From NCBI GenBank assembly GCA_024233865.1, contig JACKPA010000003.1, forward strand, positions 248,001-312,000: a stretch of DNA of 64,000 nucleotides, given 5' to 3'. A program made the translations under genes and the position numbers. Positions 24,445 to 32,075 of this stretch are shown one piece after another. This DNA comes from Leptospiraceae bacterium. GTDB lineage: Bacteria; Spirochaetota; Leptospiria; Leptospirales; Leptospiraceae. Numbering within the stretch: position 1 is the stretch's first letter; each line of letters opens with the position of its first letter. Under the pieces are notes generated by a model that saw only the letters and a program-made list of their open reading frames with translations, did no database searches and was not told the origin of the DNA.

Positions 24445-24924
24445 TCAAAACATTAAACGCTTATTGTAATCCATCCAACCTTGGTGAGTAAGAATATCTA
24501 CTTTTCCTTTTAGCCAATCCATTGCAGTTCCTGAAGTAATCAAATAATCACTATCATTATGGGTAACAAGATACTCCAAATCTTTGTTTGTAAAATAAAA
24601 ATCCCAAGGAAAAATTTCCAAAAAGGATGAAATCCGCTTCTTACAATGAAAAGAAAACACAGAAAGTTCATCTTCTTTGTCAAAAAAAAGAAACGTATTT
24701 TGTGCATCAATAAACTCATCCAACCATTGCCATGCATCCGGTTCCCTTATGGAAAAATAAGGAGATACTTTCTCCCACAACGGATAAATTTCTCCACCCG
24801 AAGGAAAATATTTTGAATAAATCTTTGAATGAAAGTTTAAAGATTCATTCTCAGACAGTTGCCGGATATCAAATCCAAACTGTAGCTTTGCTTTTTCAAT
24901 ATCTTCTAATCGAAAATTTCTCAT
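24445..24924 (-). CDS. Probable immunity protein for the upstream toxin
   Basis: A protein of 159 residues starting MRNFRLEDIEKAK at ATG 24924; this start overlaps the toxin stop as ATGA, so it is preferred over a longer frame from 24951. Features are WEKVSPYFSIREPDAW, SSFLEIFPWDFYFTNKDLEY and NDSDYLITSGTAM, resembling the DUF6756-type immunity-like family. The position directly behind a C-terminal toxin domain fits an immunity role. The assignment by family is tentative. Confidence 0.55.
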   Translation of the reverse strand: MRNFRLEDIEKAKLQFGFDIRQLSENESLNFHSKIYSKYFPSGGEIYPLWEKVSPYFSIREPDAWQWLDEFIDAQNTFLFFDKEDELSVFSFHCKKRISSFLEIFPWDFYFTNKDLEYLVTHNDSDYLITSGTAMDWLKGKVDILTHQGWMDYNKRLMF

Positions 24925-25556
24925 TTTGATTCCCTGAAATATGGCACACAATCCAAAAATATATGTCCTCTTATACGGTTCTTTCTTCCCAAACCTTGGT
25001 AGCCGATATGAAAAACATCCGGTCCATTTGTTGTATGAGGAGCATCAATACTTACTTTTGCACCGCCAGGTGCTTCCCACAAAACAACACCAGACTTTCC
25101 ATTTACATCTTTAGCCCACTTTTTCGCTACGAACTCTTCTTTTGGCACACCAGTTAGCCTAAAGGCTTCTTGCAATGTTTCTACAAATGTTTTATTACTT
25201 CCACGCCAATCCAGATCATTTGGAGCCATAACATATCCCGTTATGCTACCCAGTTTTTTGTTATAATTTTCCTTACAGGCACAAAGACGAATTTTTTTCA
25301 CTTTCCATAGCAATTCACAAAACGCTTCTTTTTCATAATCTTTTAATGTTTCTCCTGATTCAATTCTCGCTTCAAAATTCTGTAATTGAATTGCATCAGA
25401 ATTAGTTTCCATATTCAAAAATACGTATAGAGTAATGCTTAAAATGATAACAAAAAAAATTGAAAATAAATATCTAGTTTTCTTTTTATTTTCTATTTTA
25501 TTAGGTATAGAAAAATTTTTTGCGTAATATGTTTGCTCTCTTTCCTTTGTAATCAT
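24921..25556 (-). CDS. Membrane-anchored protein with polymorphic toxin (type 47-like) C-terminus
   Basis: A 211-residue protein. One membrane segment spans about residues 29-46. Residues 108-211 match the pattern of a bacterial polymorphic toxin domain: NDLDWRGSNKTFVETLQEAF (given as DWRG..KTF...L.EAF), TGVPKEEFVAKKWAKD, GKSGVVLWEAPGGAKVSID, and the closing HIGYQGLGRK and GHIFLDCVPYFR. I recall this as the type 47 (predicted RNase) class. The long delivery part of such toxins is missing, so this is either an orphan toxin cassette or a short secreted form. The immunity gene overlaps by ATGA. Confidence 0.6.
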   Translation of the reverse strand: MITKEREQTYYAKNFSIPNKIENKKKTRYLFSIFFVIILSITLYVFLNMETNSDAIQLQNFEARIESGETLKDYEKEAFCELLWKVKKIRLCACKENYNKKLGSITGYVMAPNDLDWRGSNKTFVETLQEAFRLTGVPKEEFVAKKWAKDVNGKSGVVLWEAPGGAKVSIDAPHTTNGPDVFHIGYQGLGRKNRIRGHIFLDCVPYFRESK

Positions 25557-25572
25557 CTTTTTTCCCTTGTAT

Positions 25573-25741
25573 TCAAAAAACTTCCCTTAAAATTTCTTCC
25601 AAAACATTAGAATGAAAATCAATATACTGAAATTCTCTACCTTTTAGAATCAATTTCCAAACCATATTTTTGAAATCTAATTTAGAAATCTGCTCGAATT
25701 GCTTGTTTGATTCTTGGTGAGTAGTTTCCGTTATACGAAAG
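25573..25741 (-). pseudogene. C-terminal fragment of a gene cut by the insertion sequence
   Basis: The frame reads from the left IS end (FRITETTHQESNKQFEQ) through KNMVWKLILKGREF to LEEILREVF and TGA 25573-25575, 55 codons without a start. The toxin gene begins 17 bp later. It looks like the tail of a larger protein whose front was removed by the IS; no matching front part is visible on the other IS side. Confidence 0.45.
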
Positions 25742-27094
25742 TCAAGCGTGTGAGGCTATATCTAAATGTAAATTTAAGGAAACTCCAAACCTATCAATTT
25801 TATGCCAAAACTCCTCCCATTGATTAGTTGTGTAGAGCATGGTTCTTAATTTCAATACAATAGCTATTCCTTGTTTTCCCCACCTCATGCCAGAACGACA
25901 AAACCTTTCTTTTACAATTACCTTGCAACCAGCTTCGGTTATACCGGAACCTATTGGTAAATTATTTTTGATATTATAAGAATATATCATTTTATCTTTT
26001 TGATTTTCAAAGTATGTAATGGTCTTTTGTAAATTTTGCATTGTCTTACCTTTCTTGCCTTTTGATAACTTTTTCAACTCGGACAGTATACTATCAGCGG
26101 CACCATCCTCATGTTTTAATTGGTGGCATTTTTCTTTTAACCACTTTTTTTTATCCAATTCATTTTCAAAAATAATATCCGAAAAGTTAGATAAATATTC
26201 CGTAACATGATAAAAGTCAATCGTTTGTATATCTGTATGCTTACTTAAAAATTCCCAGTTACCGTTGCCTCCGTCTGCCAAACCAACATACACAGCATTT
26301 GGGTATACAGACTTTACTTGTGATATCTCTTTTTCCATCCTACTCTTGAATGTCTCTTTTTGGTATTCAGGGGTTGCTGCTATGTATTTTGTATATAAAC
26401 GATTGCAATCCTTGTCAAAAAAGGCTATTGTCCCTGTCATCACTTCTCTATAACCTTCACCGGATACCAATACCATACTCCCATCCATTCCTATTGATAT
26501 GCAACTTACACCGGATTTATATTCTGGGACTTCATACTCCCATTTCCCCTCTTTTGCATAGGCTATCGTTGATACTATTTCCGTTAGATTTTGTATATAG
26601 CCCTTTGTTATATCTCTGCCGTGTTCTTTTAGGTCTTTAACTACACCAGGACCATCCATTCTGCCGTATTTGGAACCCACAATTTTGGCAAATTTTGGTG
26701 TCGTACTGTGTATGATTCTCGCATTGCTTTCCAGAGGACAATAGGTTGATCCTCCTTCCTTCGTTTGATAAACGTGTCTTTTTATCCTTATTTCACCATA
26801 CGGTGTTTGGTATATAGATTCCACTTGCCCTTTACTTGTATATTTTACAGAACCTATTTTTAGGCTACTTCCGTCTGTGTCGAATTGTTTCAACGATTTC
26901 TCCGTAGCTATGTTTCCAGCATTATTTAGCTCCCTTTGGATTGTTTCTTCATTTTGTAACATTGAGTTACTATAGGGAATGTATATTTCTAACTTTATGC
27001 CTTGGCTATTTTCTTCTATTATTCTTGTATTCATACTTTTATTATCGGATTTTTATCACATTCCTTTATAGCCTCACACCATTCACGCTTTCAC
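25736..27094 (-). mobile_element. ISKra4-type insertion sequence
   Basis: Inverted ends are visible. GTGTGAGGCTATA at 25748-25760 pairs with TATAGCCTCACAC at 27067-27079 (13/13). A further GAAAG on the outside of both ends (25737-25741 and 27090-27094) extends the terminal repeat imperfectly. The single transposase gene has its stop codon inside the left end. A target-site duplication could not be seen. The right end overlaps the tail of an Rpn-like gene. Confidence 0.7.
25742..27034 (-). CDS. ISKra4-family transposase
   Basis: A 430-residue protein with the DDE-type ISKra4 motifs: a GMDGSMVLV beta strand (first Asp), GLADGGNGNWEFL (second Asp), TIDFYHVTEYLSNF, and the C-terminal SGITEAGCKVIVKERF with GMRWGKQG (Glu). 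Length and motifs are normal and no frameshift is visible, so it may be active. It catalyses cut-and-paste or copy movement of its IS. Confidence 0.88.
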   Translation of the reverse strand: MNTRIIEENSQGIKLEIYIPYSNSMLQNEETIQRELNNAGNIATEKSLKQFDTDGSSLKIGSVKYTSKGQVESIYQTPYGEIRIKRHVYQTKEGGSTYCPLESNARIIHSTTPKFAKIVGSKYGRMDGPGVVKDLKEHGRDITKGYIQNLTEIVSTIAYAKEGKWEYEVPEYKSGVSCISIGMDGSMVLVSGEGYREVMTGTIAFFDKDCNRLYTKYIAATPEYQKETFKSRMEKEISQVKSVYPNAVYVGLADGGNGNWEFLSKHTDIQTIDFYHVTEYLSNFSDIIFENELDKKKWLKEKCHQLKHEDGAADSILSELKKLSKGKKGKTMQNLQKTITYFENQKDKMIYSYNIKNNLPIGSGITEAGCKVIVKERFCRSGMRWGKQGIAIVLKLRTMLYTTNQWEEFWHKIDRFGVSLNLHLDIASHA

Positions 27095-28040
27095 CTTCTT
27101 GAAAAACCTCTCCAACCATTTTACATTCAATTCACTGACTTCTGCGATAGAAGAGGTTTCCATTCCATGCTTTCTCATTTTTAAAACAGTGTTCAAGATG
27201 GATTTACGTCTTGCTCGTTTAACCTGAATCAAACCATATTTTGGTCCGATCTGGATGCCATATTTCCGTAAATCTGCTTTTTTCAGACCGGTTGCTTTCA
27301 GAACTATGTCCTCTGATATGCCCATATTCAAAAGGTTAAACGCACTTTCTAATTTCCCATCTTTGAAACCCTCAATCTTTCCCTCAATCTTTCCCTCAAT
27401 CTTTCCTTCGATCTTTCCTTCGGTTCTAAGTCTCTGTGCTGTTGTCATAACTTCTTCGCTCCTTTCTTCTGATACTGTTCTTTGTAAAATTACCTTTATT
27501 TTTTGAGAATCCATATCCTTCACACTAAATGTGTATACCAGCAACTTTCTCAATAAGTCCATTCCATCTTGCGATAAAAAAACCTCTTTCCCTAATTCCA
27601 ATAATTCTCCAAACCGTTCTTCGTTGAAATCAGGTTCATGTATTTCTTTTAGTAGTAACATTACTATTTTTAATTCGACCGATAGCTTCCATCTATTAAT
27701 GTCTTCATCTTCCAAGTTTACCAATATGTATTTAAAATCCAAGACGTATTTTTCCAAATCAATCAAGTCATTTTTGTCTAACTCGAACTTTTCCTGAAAC
27801 CTATTTGGAATCTTCCAAGATTTCAAGCCATGATAGAATACCAAACTCAAAACAGGCTCCCATTCTTCTGATTCACAATAAATTTCAGTTTGGTATCTTA
27901 GCAATTGTTTTAAAATATTATAGTCCGGATGGGACTTATGCTCCAACAGAATGTATACTTTACAAAATTTTTTATTTTTGAGTGGTATCCTGAATAGAAT
28001 ATCTGAAAAAAACTACTATGCTTCCTTCGTTGTCTTTCAT
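27083..28040 (-). pseudogene. Rpn/Transposase_31-type nuclease, frameshifted
   Basis: ATG 28040 with GGAG upstream starts MKDNEGSIVVF, then the frame is lost in a run of seven T (28006-28012 on the complementary strand). With six T the protein would read SDILFRIPLKNKKF, VYILLEHKSHPDYN and continue to 27083. SD and EHK are catalytic residues of the Rpn PD-(D/E)XK fold. The first 40 or so usual residues are absent. A tandem (EGKI)x4 stretch coded by 12-bp repeats lies at about residue 175 of the long frame. The tail carries a second Rpn-like helix and ends within the IS border. Rpn proteins promote RecA-independent recombination. Confidence 0.7.
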
Positions 28041-28103
28041 GGAAGTGCTCCTTTATCTAAATTTTGTAATTAGTTCAATGGCTTTTGAAATGCTTCCCCT
28101 CGT

Positions 28104-28535
28104 TCAAATATCTATTTTGATGTTTATCCTAGAAGCAACTTCAGTTACCCTTTTATCTAAGCTATACAACCTAACATTTTTTAAACCCAAATGGTTTGCC
28201 ATAAAATAAACTGAAGCTACATGAATTGCATCCAAAGTTCTACAATCAGATATTTCTTTTTTCTCTTCTATTATCTTCCGAATATCTTGATCAATCATTA
28301 AAATATTACATTCTTTTAATAATTCTTTGGAAAGTAGTTCTTTCGGAACTATCCAATTTGAACCTAAATTATGACCCTTTGAATATACACGACGTAAAAC
28401 AGTTATTATTTCGATTTCAGACAAGATAGAAGTTATTTTATTTTCAGATGAAATCCAAATATTAGAGGCTTCTTAAAAATTAGAATCCTCTAATATAATA
28501 GATAGAAAAATGCTTGTTTCAATATAATTAAGCAC
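28104..28535 (-). pseudogene. VapC-type PIN toxin with in-frame stop
   Basis: From GTG 28535-28533 (overlapping the antitoxin stop by one base) the frame reads LNYIETSIFLSIILEDSNF, then TAA at 28473-28475, then continues in the same frame with SSENKITSILSEIEIITVLRR to the normal end. Catalytic features are visible on both sides: the N-terminal YIETS (Glu in place of the usual Asp), SEIEI, and TLDAIHVAS with SLDKRV at the end. One nonsense change thus inactivates a 143-residue RNase. A TTG restart at 28424 would give only a headless protein. Confidence 0.75.
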
Positions 28536-28825
28536 TATATACCATCCTCTTTAGATTCTTGATAAATTTCCCACCAATCTATCTGCTTGGATTTACCTCT
28601 TTTTTTGGGAATATATTTTGTATCTTTAGCTCGAACTAATTTTCCCTTTTTTTCTAGAGTTCTCATCACTTTTTCTATAGAAAGCTTACTGTCTTGGGTT
28701 TTTGCTTTACGAATTTCAGCAACAACTCGGTTATGTTCAGTTATCAGAAGGGTTTCACCATCTTTAACCATGCTTATGTATTGACTCAAATTAGATTTTA
28801 ATTCTCTGATTCCTACACTTTTCAT
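28535..28825 (-). CDS. Phd/YefM-type antitoxin
   Basis: A 96-residue protein with the classical start VGIRELKSNLSQYISMVKDGE (family pattern IRELKxxLSxYLxxVxxGExxxIT), then ITEHNRVVAEI. The C-terminal half is basic and probably binds the PIN toxin. It represses its own operon in known pairs. It seems intact while its partner is broken. The 150 bp upstream (28826-28972) contains only AT-rich intergenic sequence. Confidence 0.85.
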   Translation of the reverse strand: MKSVGIRELKSNLSQYISMVKDGETLLITEHNRVVAEIRKAKTQDSKLSIEKVMRTLEKKGKLVRAKDTKYIPKKRGKSKQIDWWEIYQESKEDGI

Positions 28826-28972
28826 AATTAAATAATAACTACAATAGTCATTTCGTCAAGTGAAAATGTTATTTTCTTCCATACTGTTTGCCCTTTACAA
28901 CCTGTTCCTTATCAATATCTAATTTACTTCTGTTATTACAGAATCATGTCTTGTTATTCATATCATTTTTCC

Positions 28973-29071
28973 TTACATCTTTTTCAAAGATACAATCACT
29001 TCCGTAATTCTATACAAAAGAATTTCGGTAAAATCAGAAATATGTTCTGGTAAGAACTCTTTTAGCTCCAT
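28973..29071 (-). CDS. Small 32-residue frame
   Basis: From ATG 29071, overlapping the stop of the pentapeptide fragment, the frame reads MELKEFLPEHISDFTE and ends ITEVIVSLKKM. No family is recognised and there is no ribosome-binding site. It may be a gene tail left by rearrangement. Confidence 0.2.
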   Translation of the reverse strand: MELKEFLPEHISDFTEILLYRITEVIVSLKKM

Positions 29072-29292
29072 TGGATTCTTTCTTTATATTTTACATTAGT
29101 GCTGGAAATATAGTTCTTGTATTTAGTATCAATTTTGGATTTATCCAAATTCGTTTCTTGAAAGACTACGTTGCTAAAATCAACTCTACAACACCTTGCA
29201 TTTGTGAGATTGGTTTTCCCCAAGTTTGCACCAGATAAGTTTGCACCTGTAAGGTCTACGCTACCTTGCAAAACCTCTATTATAATATGCAA
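29062..29292 (-). pseudogene. Pentapeptide-repeat fragment
   Basis: Residues 10-50 carry pentapeptide repeats (VDLTGANLSGANLGKTNLTNA). The beginning (MHIIIEVLQG) is read out of frame from the end of the TPR gene, so the fragment has no start of its own. The last 20 residues are not repeat-like. It seems to be the remnant of a pentapeptide protein joined to the TPR gene by a deletion. Confidence 0.5.
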
Positions 29293-30127
29293 TGGCAGCT
29301 CTAGGCTCTAATTCGATCACTTTCGTAAAATCAATAATTGCTTTAGCATAATCTTTCATTAAAAATCGAATGTTTCCTCTATTGTTTAAGACTTCGTAAT
29401 TACTAGGAGTTAATTCTAAAATTGTATCATAATCCTCCAACGCTCCTTGATAATCCTGTAGTTGATGCCTTAGCTTTCCTCTTAATTCCAGAGCCAAAAG
29501 AAATTTGGGATCAATATTCAGTATTTTATCTAAGCTCTCAAGTGCTTTGGGAAAGTCTTGCATTCGGAAATATAGGTCTGCAAGATTGTAATAAGCAATC
29601 GTATTTTTGGGATTTAAACTTATTGCCTGAAGAAAATCTTCTATAGCTGAATTATTATCACCTGAAAATAATTTGGCGATTCCCCTGTTGCTGTAAGCTT
29701 GGTCATTGGCAGAGTCCAATTCTAAGCATTTAGAAAAATCTTGAACAGCTTGCCGATATTCATTGATATTAAAATAAGAAAAAGCACGATTATAGTAAGC
29801 AGAAGCGGTTTTAGGTTCCAATTCAACTACTTTGGTGAAATCTTCAATAGCTCCTTGAAAATCGCTCATTTGGAACTTTGCATTGCCTCGGCTATTCAAA
29901 GCTTCAATATTGGTAGGACTTTGCCCAAGTGCTTTTGAATAATCGTCAATTGCTCCGTAAAAATCTTTGGATTCTTGCTTTTTATCTCCAATCTCTAAAA
30001 GTTCAAAAAATAGTCTTTCTTTAGGTTTGCATTCTAGGCACGTTTGAGTTGAAATATCAAAAAGATCTTGGGAAAAATTTGTTCGGTTACATACCTTACA
30101 CCTGTTATTTACAATAGAGAGTTCCAC
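29261..30127 (-). CDS. TPR protein with N-terminal zinc ribbon
   Basis: A 288-residue protein. Two CxxC pairs at residues 9-12 (CKVC) and 31-34 (CLEC) suggest a small zinc ribbon. About seven tetratricopeptide units follow (DFYGAIDDYSKALGQSP, NEYRQAVQDFSKCLELD, DYQGALEDYDTILELTP). The last unit breaks off after AIAYYNRGFAR, where the second helix should come, so the C-terminus is truncated at the junction with a pentapeptide fragment. It is probably a protein-protein interaction module. Confidence 0.75.
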   Translation of the reverse strand: MELSIVNNRCKVCNRTNFSQDLFDISTQTCLECKPKERLFFELLEIGDKKQESKDFYGAIDDYSKALGQSPTNIEALNSRGNAKFQMSDFQGAIEDFTKVVELEPKTASAYYNRAFSYFNINEYRQAVQDFSKCLELDSANDQAYSNRGIAKLFSGDNNSAIEDFLQAISLNPKNTIAYYNLADLYFRMQDFPKALESLDKILNIDPKFLLALELRGKLRHQLQDYQGALEDYDTILELTPSNYEVLNNRGNIRFLMKDYAKAIIDFTKVIELEPRAAIAYYNRGFAR

Positions 30128-30196
30128 AAAATCCGCCTTTTTCGTTTGTAAGATTATTTTGTAAAGGGTTTAAAAAAATAGAATCTAATCGCAGTA

Positions 30197-30271
30197 TATT
30201 TCTTATATTCTCAACAAAAAAAGTCAAACTTTTTCTGAAAATTATATCCTTTATGTAAAATTTTTCAACCC
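30197..30271 (+). repeat. 75-bp direct repeat, right copy
   Basis: This copy differs from 23958-24032 at one base. Its right end (CAACCC) coincides with the point where the reading frame of the DUF1156 methylase remnant is lost. This suggests the repeat marks a mobile-element border or a deletion end. Confidence 0.85.
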
Positions 30272-30680
30272 CCGTAACCCCTTGCCAATTCTTGGTAGGA
30301 CCCGCTTCGAGTTTCTCCTTGTGATTCCAAATCCAAACCTTTGAGGTAAAACCTTTCTTCCGGATTTAATTCGTTCCATTGTGTTTTTTCGATTCCTTTT
30401 GGAATATGGACATCCTTTACAGAAAAAGGTTTTGTCTTTCGTTTCCAAAGACCGTCTTCATCCATCGTCAAGATTTTCAAGAAAATGTCTCTGTCCTTTT
30501 TTGCATCAAGGGAAGAAGGCATCAAAAGTCCTAGAAGAGTTGCTCGTACAAGTATGAGCGGTTTGCGCCCCACCATTTTCCGAGTTCGGTCAAAGTCTGG
30601 CTATAGTTTACCATTCGTTCTTTGTATGACTCTTTGGAAACCTTGGAAACAGGGAATTGTGTTTCAATAGAGGATGTCAT
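30265..30680 (-). pseudogene. DUF1156 adenine-methylase remnant
   Basis: From ATG 30680 the frame reads MTSSIETQFPVSKVSKES and reaches TELGKWWG, then is lost because one G is missing in a G run near 30571-30575. In the next frame it continues GRKPLILVRATLLGLLMPSS, DRDIFLKILTMDEDGLW and KTQWNELNPEERFYLKGL, stopping at the 75-bp repeat. The KWWGRKPL..RA pattern is that of the DUF1156 N-terminal region of large DNA methylases of anti-phage clusters. The remaining 700 or more residues are gone. The start overlaps the DUF4435 remnant by ATGA. Confidence 0.65.
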
Positions 30681-31025
30681 ACTTTTTCTTCCTTAAATAA
30701 TTTCCATGATTTTCTTTTTGCAAATGAATCCAAATTATTATAGAGATTCGTTTTCATAAAACATTTTCTATCATAGGCAATTCGGAAGGAACTTCCTACA
30801 ATATCCTCGCTAATCGACTTGTTACCATTTTCTCGAAAAACAAAAGCTAACACCTGCAAAAAGTCGTGTCCGTTGCAGAGATTTGGGTAATCAGAGACAG
30901 AAAGGCTTTTGATCCGTTTCACCTTCTACAATAACCCATATTTTATGTTTTGTGGAAGGATGATGGTATTGCAAACGAATCGAATTGATAACGGAGTTTT
31001 TGTTTACATACTTTTGTAAACTCAC
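30677..31025 (-). pseudogene. DUF4435 (TOPRIM-like) effector remnant
   Basis: GTG 31025-31023 overlaps the ATPase stop as GTGA. The frame reads SVINSIRLQYHHP and IWVIVEGETDQK (the conserved TOPRIM-like Glu of DUF4435), then breaks. In the next frame the C-terminal part follows: SVSDYPNLCNGHDFLQVLAF, FRENGNKSISED and SFAKRKSWKLF, ending at 30677. The middle of about 100-150 residues is deleted. DUF4435 proteins such as AriB of PARIS act as nuclease effectors with an AAA ATPase partner. Confidence 0.55.
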
Positions 31026-31469
31026 CTGGAAATATCCTCCAAATCGACTACCAAATCCCAGTGTTCATCAATGATTTGAGGAGAATGAGTTGCTACAATT
31101 ACGGTTATTTTTTGAAGTCTAATAATCCTAAGTAAATCGTTTAAGAATTCTTTCTGCCATGCAACATGAAGAGATATTTCAGGCTCATCTATCAAAACAA
31201 GAGTGTTAGAATTTACTTTGAATAATAAGTCATAGATCAATATGATTTCTTGTTGTTCACCGGATGATAAGCTTTCCAGTGTAAGTATTTTGCCATCTTC
31301 CGTTTTGAATTGAATATAACTGACGAGATGCAATTGAATATAAAACCTTTAAAATAGTGGTTTTACCATAACCATTTGGACCTGTTAAAATGGTAAGACC
31401 TTCTTCTTTTAATTTTATATCGTAATTAAATTTATTAAACAAACCTTCAATTTTAATAGATTGAATCAT
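31022..31469 (-). pseudogene. AAA ATPase remnant (AriA-like)
   Basis: The front (from 31469) has MIQSIKIEGLFNKFNYDI and Walker A TGPNGYGKTT. It runs out of frame after YSIASRQLYS. The back, in another frame, has the ABC-type signature LSSGEQQ, Walker B TLVLIDEPEISLH and the H-loop VIVATHSPQI. The region of about 150-200 residues between Walker A and signature is lost by an out-of-frame deletion. Pairing with a DUF4435 gene by a GTGA overlap resembles the PARIS AriA-AriB arrangement. Other ATPase-TOPRIM systems are possible. Confidence 0.65.
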
Positions 31470-31484
31470 AATAAACTCCTATTT

Positions 31485-31843
31485 CTAATGGGTTCTCGTC
31501 AAAGCGTAGCGTACCGCTTTTCTCCACCCAACTCCTCTACCTTTTACGGCATGACCGGATGCTGCATTGGTCATGCCGTAAAAAGCCACCACCTTTTCTC
31601 CGGTTTTAAGCCTTGCCAATTTTTGATGGCAATCGGAATCAAAGCAGGGTCAGCGTCTTCAATTGCCCAGCAAAGCAGAATGATTTCTTTTCCTAAAAGT
31701 TTTGGTAAAGTATTAAAACCAGATTTGAACTTTGACGTTTTTATACCAGCTCTCAAAGGTTTGTCTTTCTGAATCTCAAAGCTAGTTTTCTTCTCTTTAG
31801 GATTCAGACGAATTTCTAATTTATTAGACGAAACCCCGTCTTT
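31485..31843 (-). pseudogene. DUF3780 remnant
   Basis: A frame reading LEIRLNPKEKKTSFEI, TLPKLLGKEIILLCWAIED and ADPALIPIAIKNWQGLKPEK reaches RWWLF, then stops. The next frame gives MTNAASGHAVKGRG and VGWRKAVRYALT to TAG at 31485-31487. The combined sequence (WAIEDADPALIP, then PEERWW, then MTNAATGHAV) is the DUF3780 signature. This family is found with DUF1156 methylases and DUF499 ATPases in anti-phage clusters. A short deletion at the WWLF point breaks the gene, and its N-terminus is missing. Confidence 0.6.
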
Positions 31844-32070
31844 TTCTGCTCTTTGTCCAAACTTTCCGATCTAGAATTACCATTCGAAGAAATATCATTG
31901 CTGATCGCATTACTTAAAGACAAATTGATGTTGTTTACCAAGTTGTATGTACTACTATCGTTTAGATCAAAATGATAAGGTGATAACAGGTAAATCTTCT
32001 CATTTTTTCTTTTTTCACTATAAATAGACTGTACCAACGAACGTAACATTGGATGCCCTGCAACATCCAA
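31816..32070 (-). CDS. Unidentified 84-residue frame
   Basis: The frame reads MDVAGHPMLRSLVQSIYS, then LLSPYHFDLNDSSTYN and an Asn/Ser-rich end. No domain is recognised. It lies 6 bp behind rseP and overlaps the DUF3780 remnant in another frame. It may be the front of that remnant displaced by a frameshift, or a leftover of a third gene. Confidence 0.25.
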   Translation of the reverse strand: MDVAGHPMLRSLVQSIYSEKRKNEKIYLLSPYHFDLNDSSTYNLVNNINLSLSNAISNDISSNGNSRSESLDKEQKKTGFRLIN

Positions 32071-32075
32071 AAAAT

